A stretch of 64,000 nt of DNA from Linnemannia schmuckeri. Taxonomy: Eukaryota > Mortierellomycota > Mortierellomycetes > Mortierellales > Mortierellaceae. Both the position numbers and the translations under genes were made by a program. The stretch spans positions 1,941,001-2,005,000 of the forward strand of contig JANATG010000010.1 of the NCBI GenBank assembly GCA_029449235.1, in the 5' to 3' direction. Under the pieces are notes generated by a model. The model saw nothing but the letters and a program-made list of their open reading frames with translations. It had not been told where the DNA came from and did not search any database. This document shows, piece after piece, positions 11,637-21,527 of the stretch. Position 1 is the stretch's first letter, and every line of letters begins with the position of its first letter.

Positions 11637-14185
11637 TCAATTAGCTCGTCAACACCTTAATGAGTACGAAATCAATCCCATCTCTTTTGGGCCAGGTTAA
11701 CATGTACTTTAAACTGCGCACTAACATTCTAAGCCATCTCAGGTGTATGATTCACCTTCAATAGGACACGGCACACCCATGCCAAACAGCCAGACGCCAA
11801 CATCAACCCGCAAGCGATATGTAAGTAATCCAGCCTTGCTAGCTACATACACTATCTCTGCAGTGATTTCCTACCTAGATTTATTAATTTGAATGTATGT
11901 GTCCTAGACCGCTATGCCACAGAAACTACTTAAAGTTATAAATTGCATAAAGGACGAAAACATGTCTCTTCCTACATTTTTGGAGGAGCTGTTCATGTCC
12001 GATGATCACCAAGTCGCACAGTGGACTGGGCAATTCCACGAAAACAAGGGCGCTGGGCGAGTTTTAAAAATCTGGGCCGACAAGCTGCAGGACAAGGAGG
12101 ATGACGAGGATTTCGTCAACAGTGCCGTTGATGTCGTTGTCAGCCGGACTTTTGGTGCACCTTGAAAGCAACGAGACAAAAAAACGTTGGCGACTTCCGC
12201 AACATATGGTGACTGAGAAGAACGTTACAGATTTATTGAACGGCGACTCTCACTTTCTTCACCGGTACGCCGAGGGCGCCAAATATTTGGCTCGTTTCTT
12301 GAAGGGTTTGCTTAAGGAAGATGTTTCTGATCAGAGGCTCCCGTCCAAGTCATCTAAGAGTTACAGGAGCCAAAAGTCTTAGTCTGTTCGAGGGTGCATC
12401 GCGGCGGTCCTGATATTCATGTCATCACAAAAGGTCAATGCCTTCCAGACTATCATGGGGATTTTTCTCCACAGCACATGATGCCCGAAAAGAGTGCTCG
12501 AGGTCCTCTCCGGATTAGGGCTTTCGGTCTCCTACAGTCAAGTCCATAAAGTGCTGCAATCGTTAATAAAAGACGCTCAAGAACGAATCAAGGAAGCCGT
12601 ACTTGACCATGATTGGTATATCGTGTACGACAACATTAATATCGCAAACAAGCATCACCATCAAAGGGCTGACAAACGCGACACTTTCGACAATGGTACC
12701 GCCGCCACCCTTATTCTCTTCCCCTCCGACAAGGACAAATCTCCCGCTGCACCACCTGCTCTCTTTCGCCCAGAGGATGAGAGGCCAGAGCCCATTGCTG
12801 ATTTGTTCTTTCCCAAGGACGCCGATTTCGAGGTCCTTCAGCAGGTCAGCCGATCGCACGTTTCCGCTGCCATTGTGCGATCATTGCCGCAGGGATCTAC
12901 TGCCGTCACCATCCCAATTTTGCCTATCAAAAAGCTCGATATCGACAAGACTGCCCTTTTCCCGCTGCAAACCATGAAGCTCGACGAATCCACCATCGCC
13001 GGTAATTTGGCAGTGCTGGAAAGAATTACACAAGTTGGCCTTCAGTTACCGAAGAGTTGGTTTGCCAAGCCCAAAAACACCATCTTTGGCGGTGACCAGA
13101 TGTCTGTGTCCAGATTGCTTACTCTCAAGATCCACCGTATTGTTGATACCGATCCCTACCACAGCCTTTCATGGGTACACCCAACTCTCCAACTCTTCCA
13201 CCTCAGCATGAACCTGTGCGGCACCATCTTCAAGACACACTATGGTTCTCCAAACTTCCCAGGCAGTCTTGCCGCGATCAGTATTTTTATGGACCGCAAG
13301 CGCCTGAGCAAGGAGAAGCAGGAGTTCAAAACCGCGGATGAGTTGTTGAGAATCGTTTTTGATGCAATAGTGCAATTTCTCTGCGAGTCCCTGCGGCAAG
13401 GTGGTACATTGGACGAGCTTGATATTCCAAAGTTCACAGAAACCATTACCAACTCCTTCTGTAGTCCACCTTCGCCGTCGCTCTTTGGTCTACCCTGTAC
13501 TACCGTCAACATCAACGCCTTTCTTTTCTTGCGCGATGTAGCAGTGCATATCGAGTTAATCGAGGCCACTAAAGCCGTCGACATCGGTCGCATCAGTCAC
13601 CTACTGCCGACGATTACTTTGATGATGCATGGAGGAGGAAACACGAACTATGCGCTCGAACTCCTGCGTCTTCTCTATGGTATTCGCCATCTATGGACGG
13701 ATGAGTGGGCGACAAGGGTTCTCTCTAGCATGCTTGTTAATCCCAAAGGCATTGATGGTGAATGGGTGGCGACAGATATGCTTCAGGAGAATCACAACTA
13801 TCTTCTTAAATCCATCTTTTCATCAAAAGGATCCAACATGTCCTGGGAGTATCTCAAGGATTCGATTCCCACCAACATCAGGACTTTTCAAGCCATTTCA
13901 CGGATGTTCGAGCGGGAGGTCGGGGTGGGCTCCAACAGCACTAAACACAAGAAATCATCTACTGTATCAGAAGCTTCCAAGCTTCGTGGGTACCTTCAAA
14001 GCAACGGCATTTTATGTAAGCCGAAGTCTGGCAAATGCTGTCAAGGAACCGCAGTGGTTGATCTTCAGTGTCTTGGTGGATACAAGATGGTCGGAGGATC
14101 TATTGCACGATTTTTGGATAGGCACACACTGGAGGATACGGTAGACATGGAAGAGACGGAGGCACTCGAAAACGTTACAAATTAA
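11019..14185 (+). pseudogene. DUF6589-like (putative transposase) gene, disrupted
   Basis: The 5' exons in the left inverted repeat are 11019-11216 (MSNKRKLRYRYGSQ... ending in TPSKRVSKVSR), 11306-11380 (LQGIAELGRIDF...) and from 11475 (NTPRKAAEALLSLSG...), the last meeting an in-frame TAA at 11658. A further likely exon ends at a GTAAGT near 11822; another starts near 11906 (TAMPQKLLKVINCI, LSLPTFLEEL-like). The main body is the 563-codon frame 12494-14185. It has VYDNINIANKHHHQRADKRD, FGGDQMSVSRLL, and a later segment with ATDMLQENHNYLLKSIFSSK and KGSNMSW. These match the DUF6589 family as I remember it. Lesions: a frame change around 12150-12165, an in-frame TAG at 12380, and an in-frame TGA at 12479 where a Gly (…HST-G-CPKRV) is expected. 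Asp in YDN and GDQ plus Glu in LQE could be an RNase-H-type catalytic triad; this is inference. Unrecognised introns cannot rescue the 12380-12481 stops, because conserved sequence lies between them. Confidence 0.6.
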
Positions 14186-14417
14186 ATATATTTTGGCTAT
14201 TTTTGGCTTACTAATCTCAATGGTAATTGAATGAAATGAATAAAGAGAAAGGAGGAAATAGACAAGCATGGACTTAGAGTGATTCCTTACGTTGTGTCAT
14301 GCGAGCAAAACTATACGGACGACTAGTACTTACAGAACGACAACCACATTTTGCGAGAGGCGGTCAATTGCGGAGAGGCTGCAGTTTAATTACACAGGCG
14401 GCTCCCAATGGATCTGA

Positions 14418-17400
14418 TTATGATTCCAGTAAGTCCTCCTCAACATCGCTTCCCTCCTCATCCCCATCGGAGCCGTCCTCCAACTGGTCTAGCGCAGACG
14501 TCGCCGTCGTCTGGCTACCTAATCCGTGACAAGCGTCGATCTCGTCGTTGAGCTTGTTCAGGACTTGCGCGACTTCGTCGAACCGATTATTTCCTCCAAG
14601 AGGCGTCCATTTGCAAGAGGAAGCAATGGCTTCGACTGCCTTAGCACTTCTGGCCCCGGAGAATTTTTGCGATAGCTGCTTGGCCACATTGTTTGACAGG
14701 ATCCAGATTTCACTGCCGCATCTGAAAGATCTACTGCTCACCCACCTCTCATACTCATCCTTTCTCCACTCTAGCAGTGTTTTCAAGGTCATGTGTTTCT
14801 CTTCCTTCGAACGGTTCGGCCATCTCCTTCTGTTGCTCGGTCTAGTGTGATGACAAACAGTGGTGGGAACAAAACGATCAAATTTGGAGCATCCAGAACA
14901 GTTGTTGTTGCAAGTACGAGCTTTGTTCCCAAATAATTTGTCTAGTAGGGTCCAAAGACACCTTCCCGATATCTGGTTCATAAGGTAATCGCGTACGTTT
15001 TTGTCTGAGGGGGACGTTTTGGTGATCAGCGGTGCATAAAGAATTCCAAAGCCTTGGATCTTGGGATCTCGTGCTGCTCGTCCAAATCGCTGAAGCAAAC
15101 TCGGTATGTCCCTTGGAAAGCTACGTAATACAAATTTATTAGAGAAGGTTCTTTGCTCCCTTGTAATCGCTCTATTTTGACGTTTTCCTTTTTTTTTTTT
15201 TTTTTTTATTTTTTTTTATATCACTTACCCATACTGAATAACTTGGACCACATCGGGTATGTCACAACCCATGCCGGCAGCCTCGGTAGCCAGCAGGATG
15301 TGGATTACACCCTTCGTGAACTGCATCATGACTGCCTCCTTGTATTGGGATGTTAAAGTAGAGAAGTAAACGCCTATCCTATCCTGCAGATCGGGTCTTA
15401 CCCTTGACAGATATTTATAGACTTCAACGAGAACGGAAATGTTTTCGAAGTATATGATCGTCTTGTCTTTGTCTAAAAGACGATTAAGACCCTTCTTGGC
15501 ATCCTTGGGCTGAGTGTGAACCTCGAGACGAATATTTGTGGAAACCTCTTGCACACGAAGGACGTTGGCCTTGGACAGGAAGAGCTTGTCCATGGTTTGA
15601 GTGAGCGCATCGGCGGTGAGTGTCGCGGTGACACCCACAAATGGGACTCCAGGCGACCAAATGTGAAGTTCACCGAGGCGTGCATATTCCGGGCGAAACT
15701 TGCTACCCCATTTTTCAACACAATGGACCTCGTCCACTACTATGGCAAGCAACAGATCCCGCCAAGACGTATTTTGCTAAAGCCCTCGTACCAACCTCGA
15801 AGTAGGACTGTCGTCAAAAATGATCTCAGGTGACATAAAGACAGCTCTGAACTCGCCTTTACATATGCGTCTAATCATGTCGCCATCAATGGCGTCAGAG
15901 TTGTCGCCGGAAAGAATGATGTGAGGTATTTTGGCCTTGACCAGCTTCTGTACAATTGAGTGGCAAAGTACAAAGATAAAAGGCGGTTAAAAATGACATT
16001 GTTGTGTCTGACTGTATACTACATGGAAGGGGCAAAACATGAACTACCTGCTGCTGATCGTTCATCAAAGCTATCAGTGGCGAGATGATGGCAGTGATAC
16101 TCCAGGACCAATATACCATAGGAAGAAAGAATGCAAGTGTCTTGCCCCAGCCGCAGGGAGCAATCAACACGCAATCGATTTTTTGCGCAATATGTTCCAA
16201 TACATCTAGTTGCTGCTCTTTTGGAGTACAGTTGAAAACCTCTTGACAAAGGCTAATGGCTTTTGCTCTGGAAAAAGATTGGGGCCTCTAAAAGATGCAC
16301 AAGATTACGATGCAAAGTGTTAACAAGGGATTGGAAAGCAAGGCAGAAGATGGTTGAATCAATTTTCAAAGAAAACTTGCCACATCGTCACTGTCTTCGT
16401 TTTTTTTCTCCAGCGGTGGTATATATCTCCCTAGCACAGCTTGCGATGGCGACGAAAGGAACTGCATAGGCGAAGGAATAGGCTGAGTCGGCGTTGTGAC
16501 GGAGTGTGTTAGCGTCGAGAAAGTTTTTTTTGGGGTGAAGGCAGGCTTTTTTGGTGACGTGTCTGACGAGGAGTCAGAATCATCAGACGAAGAGTCAATG
16601 CGTGCTGGCGGTAAGACATCCTGTGCATGAGATGAGAGAGCTTGTGTTTTCGACAATGAAATTGGGGAGTCAGGAGACTGCTCAGGCGAGTCGATAGGCA
16701 GATTTGGAATGAATGCAGAGCGAATTCGGAGTGGCGTCTCTTGCCCTGACTGAGAAGGTTTTGTGGGCGACCAGAAAGGATTCGCAGTGTCCTGTGCAGC
16801 GTTGAGTGCCGTGGAGTCCCAGGAGGGAGCCAATCTCTCCAGAGGAGAACGGGCCCCACCCAACGAAAGTAGAGCCTCGGCGACTTTTCTTGGAGTACCC
16901 TATGCGGAGCAAATACAAAGTGCCACGAGAAATTTAGAAATATATTTGGAAAGCAAAATATCGCGTTGATACTAGTGCCCGATATCAACTTACTTGATTG
17001 GCTCCTCCAGGAGATTGTGTATCAGGTTTGCTAAAGCCAAGGACGCCGATCCCGCTTATGCCTTGAAGCTATACCGCGTTGAAGACCAGCAAGTTAAAAT
17101 TCGCGACAAACACAACAACAAAGACTCGCTGAGCACCATTTCAAACTACGCCCTTACCCTGGAAACCCTAGAAGCGCGTTTACTTGGTGTACCCGGGGCC
17201 TCATTATTAGGCGGAATGTTGCTATCGTAGAATATACCCCGAGCGTTTTTTATTTATTTATTTATTTATTTATTGTATGAGAAGAGGAAGAAGGTGAAAG
17301 AGAGAGATGAGACAAACTAATAACGGTCGCGCGGATGCTTGGATGGTAGGATGCTGCTGCTGAATGCGTAAATACAAGTGTGAGATGCGCATCTGTACCT

Positions 17401-17421
17401 GAGCTGCCTTTTGTTTGATAT
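14418..17421 (-). pseudogene. RecQ-family DNA helicase gene of the element, disrupted
   Basis: Exons on minus, from 5': relic exon 1 to 17158, 16994-17068, from 16899 (disordered Ser/Pro-rich region down to about 16366), 16048-16287, 15229-15947 and 14418-15120. Helicase motifs in order: APCGWGKT (Walker A), IISPLIALMNDQ, VVDEVHCVEKWG (RecQ-type DExH), FVGVTATLT, ILLATEAAGMGCDIPDVV and YGFPRDIPSLLQRFGRAARD across the last splice. A Cys cluster CNNNCSGC follows, like the RecQ zinc-binding region. The C-terminus is acidic (GSDGDEEGSDVEEDLL). Lesions: the ATG equivalent to the left arm's is ATA at 17419-17421. An (AAAT)n insertion brings stops into exon 1. An in-frame TAG lies at 15777-15779, just before NTSWRDLLLAIVV. 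The donor of the disordered exon is not clear. The first two exons are homologous to those of the convergent DUF6589-like gene. Confidence 0.65.
17250..17274. repeat. (TTTA)n microsatellite inside the right arm
   Basis: About six tandem TTTA units, absent from the corresponding place in the left arm. On the minus strand they read (AAAT)n and introduce TAA codons into the equivalent of exon 1 of the RecQ-type gene. Confidence 0.9.
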
Positions 17422-17605
17422 GCTGTCGCTTTACTTGAGGGGGATGCAGGGTGAATGCAAGGAAAGACACGTTTATATGGAAGATGTGAAGGAATGAAGG
17501 AGTAAAGAGTACGTTTGTTTAGAGCCATTGGCCCTCTTCCCTTTTTTGGACGCGCTTCCCTTTTTTGGTAATTGCAAGCCTCCTTAGTAAAGAAGGAGAT
17601 TGTGT

Positions 17606-17653
17606 CCCAGCCCCTCATCAGCAAAATGTATTTCGGCGGACGAGGTGGCTGGG
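17606..17653. repeat. Imperfect terminal hairpin at the right end of the element
   Basis: CCCAGCC at the start pairs with GGCTGGG at the end, and most of the inner stem (CCTCATC against GACGAGG) also pairs, with a bulge and a longer loop. It is the diverged partner of the perfect hairpin at 10779-10818. Confidence 0.7.
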
Positions 17654-17664
17654 TTCAGAGCTTC

Positions 17665-17973
17665 AACAAACCGCATGAGCAACTCCATAGTCTGACTACG
17701 CTTAAACATTCACAATCGTATATCGCTTTCTTTCGTAATTCAATTCCTTCGTCAGAACGGATAAGAATTTTTATTCGTGTTGATGTTTGTGTGTTGAGAG
17801 AAAAGTGTACGAGTTCGAAAGTTACCCCTTCTCCATCTCATTCAAGTAACCGAACGGAAAAGAAAAGAAAGTGGAGTCCTTTCAGTCCAGATCCGAAATA
17901 AGTCGCCAAACAAGAAAAACGGAAAAGAGATAGTTCCCATGTCGCACCGAATATCCCGAGAGTCGCGCACCCT
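17665..17973. other. Spacer between the element and the RPS16 stop codon
   Basis: About 310 nt with no coding sequence recognised; it is the 3' flank of RPS16, which is transcribed leftward into it. Any target-site duplication should be sought at its left edge against the sequence just before 10768. Confidence 0.5.
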
Positions 17974-19246
17974 TTAACGGTAGGACTTCTGGTATCTGTT
18001 GTCGAGGAAAAAAGAAATGATTGCAGTTGTTAGTAAACTGTTATTTCCTCTACGATCACAAATAAGCTCTTGCTTCCAAACATTAGCTTCCAATGAAAAA
18101 GAGAGACATACCTGGCACGGGCACCGGCACCACCGAACTTCTTGGGCTCGCAGCGACGGGGATCGGCAACGAGGAGGGTACGGTCGTACTGGAGGAAGAT
18201 CTGCTTGAGCTCGTTCTTGGAGGCCTCATCGACGTACTTCTGGTAGTAAGCAACGATGGCCTTGGCAAGAGCCTGACGGATAGCATAGATCTGGGAAGTG
18301 TGTCCACCACCCTTGACGCGGATGCGGATGTCGACGTTGGCGAACTTGTCAGAGCCAACACGGAGGATGGGCTCGTAGACCTTGAACTTCAAGACATCGG
18401 GCTCAACGAGCTCAATGGGCGAACCGTTGAGGCGGATGAGACCCTTACCGGCCTTGCAGTGAGCAACGGCGGTGGCGGTTTTCTAATAGTTTTTGAAAAG
18501 ATAGGGGTTATTTCGGTTAGCGTGACTGGTCGCCTTCTGTTAAAGATAATAGATCCCGGTGTATGGGTATTTGCGTGGCGGATAGCCAGGACGAGAGTTC
18601 GCTGACTTGCTGAGGCGAATGGGCGTTGCCTGTTTGTTGCTGTTGTATGATCCAAGTGATCTCTTATTCCGTTCGTTGTCGTTCAATTGCTGGCAGAGGC
18701 GGGTTGCCATATTCTTCCTGTTGATAAGGAACAAGTATCAATTGAGCCGTCAACGTCGCTGATGTGAAAGCTGCTGATATCTGTTGAAGGAAGCCTATCG
18801 TACGTTGTTGCTGATGTTGCGATAGTTGCAGAGGTTCAGCACTGATTCATCGTGAAGTTGGTTGCTGTGGTGTCAAAGAAAAAAAGCTGATTGCTCCGAT
18901 CGCCTGGTGCCGTTGCCGAGAGTTCTGTAACGTCAGAGCCGAGTTCCAGTACTCAGTTGCCATCCACAAAAAAAGATCACAAGGACAGCCTTTGTTTGAT
19001 CATAGTTTCTCCATGGCAGTATGCTCTTCCTTCCGCAAAAAGTGTTGTGCTGTCTCCTGCACTGTGTTTTGAAAAAGTTGCCGTTATAGTTGATGTTATT
19101 GCTGCTGTGCTTGGTGAGGTTGTCTTTTCCTAATCGCCCTATGCTTGTCGATTCCTCTGTAACGGCAGTGTAGGTTCTCTGAGACTGAGACGGGATGAGA
19201 GACTTGCCTTGCGGCCGTAGCACTGAACACTCTTCGAGTCAGACAT
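17974..19246 (-). CDS. RPS16: 40S ribosomal protein S16 (uS9)
   Basis: Small-subunit ribosomal protein uS9, whose C-terminal tail reaches the decoding region. Three coding exons on minus: 19208-19246, 18112-18482 and 17974-17995, giving 143 residues, the usual length. Exon 1 encodes MSDSKSVQCYGRK. Exon 2 continues KTATAVAHCKAGKGLIRLNG through VKGGGHTSQIYAIRQALAK and YDRTLLVADPRRCEPKKFGG. The 22-nt last exon gives the invariant end YQKSYR. Intron 1 is 725 nt and starts with GCAAGT directly after CGCAAG, a GC-AG intron; no GT donor restores the expected Lys-Lys junction. Intron 2 is a normal GT-AG intron. The inverted-repeat element begins about 310 nt beyond the stop codon. Confidence 0.95.
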
Positions 19247-19797
19247 AATGAACTAGTTGCGTCAAAGAAACGATCGAGGAGAAAGACGCCGGTCAGCAAC
19301 TTGATGATCTCGCCTAGTCTGGTTCGTTTCCTCATCGCCCACACTCCAGCCTCCTTGGGTCGTTAGGGTCATCCCTACAAGCCATACTCATCCAGCATAA
19401 CCCCTCCTCCATGAGTGCCAAGTACAATTTTCCCATCATCGATGGATGATGTCCGATAGGTTTGTCGATGAATGGTCCTGTCTGTCGTCGGATACGATGT
19501 TGGATGCATTGGCGGTCTGTTATGAGTATCCATGGTTGCGCGAATGTCCCTGCCCTATGATAGCAGTCCTTTCCCTCTCCCCGCTGTAGAAGCCCCGATT
19601 TGATCGCCCTTTGGAACACAGGGTAATTTTTACCAAGTGGAATTGAAAGGGGGTTTCGCCATTCGCTGCCCACCCACGCATATTAATTTCCTCTGTGGCT
19701 TATCCCTTTCTGCCTCACCTCGCCGTGCAAGGAAAGCGAAACTGTGCTCTTCAAACGCATACATTCCGTCACCATCACACACCGCACGACAAGAACA
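19247..19797. other. Divergent promoter region between RPS16 and the Mba1-like gene
   Basis: About 550 nt separates the start codons of two divergently transcribed genes, both involved in translation. No coding sequence or clear TATA box was recognised. Short direct repeats begin at the right edge and run into the start-codon region of the plus-strand gene. Confidence 0.5.
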
Positions 19798-21305
19798 ATG
19801 TTCCTCACGGCAAGAACAATGTTCCTCACGACAAGAATAAGGCCTCTGGCAAGAACGATACCCAGGATAGTACCAGTAGCAGCGCAAAAGCCAGTTTGGG
19901 CAGCAGCACGCGATTTTCAGTCGTCCGCCCTTCGCTTCAACACCAACACTCAGGACACCAACTCAACGGCCACTACTGTCGCTTCGTCGTCGGAGACGGA
20001 GACGGAGAAGGAGACAACTGCAGGAAAGACTGAACAGACACCGGAAGAACCACCAAGCGAAGAAGAGATCATAGCCAAAGCCTATGACTTCCGTATGTCC
20101 TTACCTTTCATCCATCGTCGCATTGATCCTATATCAATTCTGTAGGCGTTTATTTGTGTTTGCTTCAATGCTGGGGCTTCCGGCATACAGTCAGGAAAAC
20201 TCACACAAGCAATTGTCTGTCAACGCGTTTAATTATCATTATTTTAGCATGGCTTTACAACGGTTCGAGTCATTTGACCAGGATCCCGCATTATCCCTAT
20301 GCCAAGGCACCCAAGGTCTGGGCACTTCTCGGATGGGTCCCTCAGTCAATCCAGTACGCGATCTGTAAATCTGCCTGCGAACGGATGCTCCGCAACAACA
20401 CGTCGCCCGAGTACTTTCCCAACCAATTCCTCCAAGGAGGTGCGTATCAGAGAGGCTTGTAGTAACTGAGATATGTATGAGAGCATGCTGAAACGACAGT
20501 TTTTAACCTGTAGGTTGGTGACAATGACTACTCAAATAGCCGGACTAGCGATTCACAAGCTGTTACCCCTCCTCTCGACAAACGTGAACAGAGATGCTCT
20601 TACCAGCATGATGACACAGGAACTCTACGACCGCTATGAATCAGAACTTCAACTTCAGGAGGAGCTCAAATCGGATGTGTCGATTAAACTGGCGTCAGTC
20701 CATGATGGCATGGTCAAGGATGTCTGGGTCCTTCTGGGTCCTAAGTTGAAGAGCGGGTCGTCGAGAGGGTTCATCCGATGGAGGTGGCAGTCTCTTACAG
20801 TTGCCCTCCGTGCCGCGACTGACCAGATGTCATCCCGGGATCAGGTTGCCCAGATGATGATGGAGGGTGTCCAGTTCAAAGTTGACGTTGAATGTAAGTG
20901 TCTCTATCTTGGTTTGATGCCATGCTATTCGTACCATGTCATTCATGACCTTCTTGTACACCATCAGTCTTCTGACATGTACTTCCTTTTTGCCTGCTTT
21001 CCCTCCAATGTGACATAATAGTCGATGCAACGATCGATTATACGATCCACTCCAAGATCCTAGACACAGATGTCGTCTCGGACTTCACACGTCGTCCCCT
21101 CCTAGTCCGTTTCGAAACACCTTACTTTGAACCTGCAGAAAAGATGGTAGCCTCCCGGAGCATGTCACGACCCCACGAGGCCCCCATCGACTGGAACTGG
21201 CGCGTCTCAGATATCGACTACCTGCTAGAACAGGATTTTATCCAGAGAAGGATTAAAGAGGATATCCAGGATGAGGAGCATGCCCAGCGCGAAATGGAGA
21301 TGTAG
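19798..21305 (+). CDS. Mba1/mL45-like mitochondrial protein (putative mitoribosome receptor)
   Basis: Four plus-strand exons, 19798-20092, 20248-20439, 20540-20893 and 21022-21305, with GT-AG introns and consistent phases, give 374 residues. The first ~45 residues (MFLTART, MFLTTRIRPLARTIPR...) are Arg-rich and lack acidic residues, a typical mitochondrial presequence. An acidic Thr/Glu-rich linker follows, then a conserved-looking core with PWLYNGSSHLTRIPHYPYAK, VKDVWVLLGPKL, FDATIDYTIHSKILD and LLVRFETPYFEP. The core resembles the Mba1/mL45 (Tim44-related) fold family, which ties mitochondrial ribosomes to the inner membrane. That assignment is from memory and moderate. The region around the start holds a 21-nt direct repeat, so a second in-frame ATG lies at 19819. 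The gene is divergent from RPS16 and converges on the MFS gene, with 222 nt between stop codons. Confidence 0.65.
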
Positions 21306-21527
21306 AAGAACAAAAGACCTCGTTTTCTACTTTTGCCTAGAATTGCTCGTATAGCCTCTTTTTTACTTGATGACTTTTTATTATCTGTACAATTACCACG
21401 ATCTTGAAGACATAGTAAAGCAAAACTCATAGACTTTTTTTATGTTGTTTTCTTTTAATTGCATGCATGGTTGTTATCAAGGTATTATGACTCTATGTAT
21501 TAGTGTATGTACAAATTTGCTAGTTTC

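Larger units (their letters stand above)
10768..17664. mobile_element. Decayed DNA element with long inverted repeats, DUF6589-like and RecQ genes
   Basis: A 6.9 kb unit is bounded by inverted repeats of 869 nt (10768-11636) and 927 nt (16738-17664). It encloses two convergent genes, a DUF6589-like protein on plus and a RecQ-type helicase on minus, whose 3' ends meet at 14186-14417. Both outer ends share GGCTGGGTTCAGAGCTT (read outward) and a terminal hairpin. Similarity between the arms covers promoter, exon 1, intron 1, exon 2, intron 2 and the start of exon 3. Seen directly: the inverted repeats, the gene order and the helicase motifs. Inferred: that it moved as a DNA transposon, with the DUF6589-like protein as transposase. 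I could not identify a target-site duplication. Both genes carry disabling changes, so this copy is probably inactive. It ends about 310 nt from the RPS16 stop codon, so it landed in the RPS16 3' flank without breaking the gene. Confidence 0.7.
16738..17664. repeat. Right inverted-repeat arm of the element
   Basis: Inverted counterpart of 10768-11636, covering the 5' end of the RecQ-type gene. Exon 2 is exactly 75 nt in both arms, and both splice sites are kept (GTAAGG/TATAG and GTAAGT/GCATAG here; GTAAGA/TATAG and GTGAGT/GCATAG on the left). The arms are visibly diverged and carry indels, so they are not recent copies of each other. Confidence 0.8.

Noticed and set aside
16763..17230. Plus-strand frames in the right arm (and minus-strand equivalents in the left arm) with similar peptides such as YALKLYRVE
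   Set aside because: They are antisense to the spliced 5' exons; similarity simply follows from the inverted repeat. The sense direction has conserved splice sites and leads into the helicase and DUF6589-like frames.
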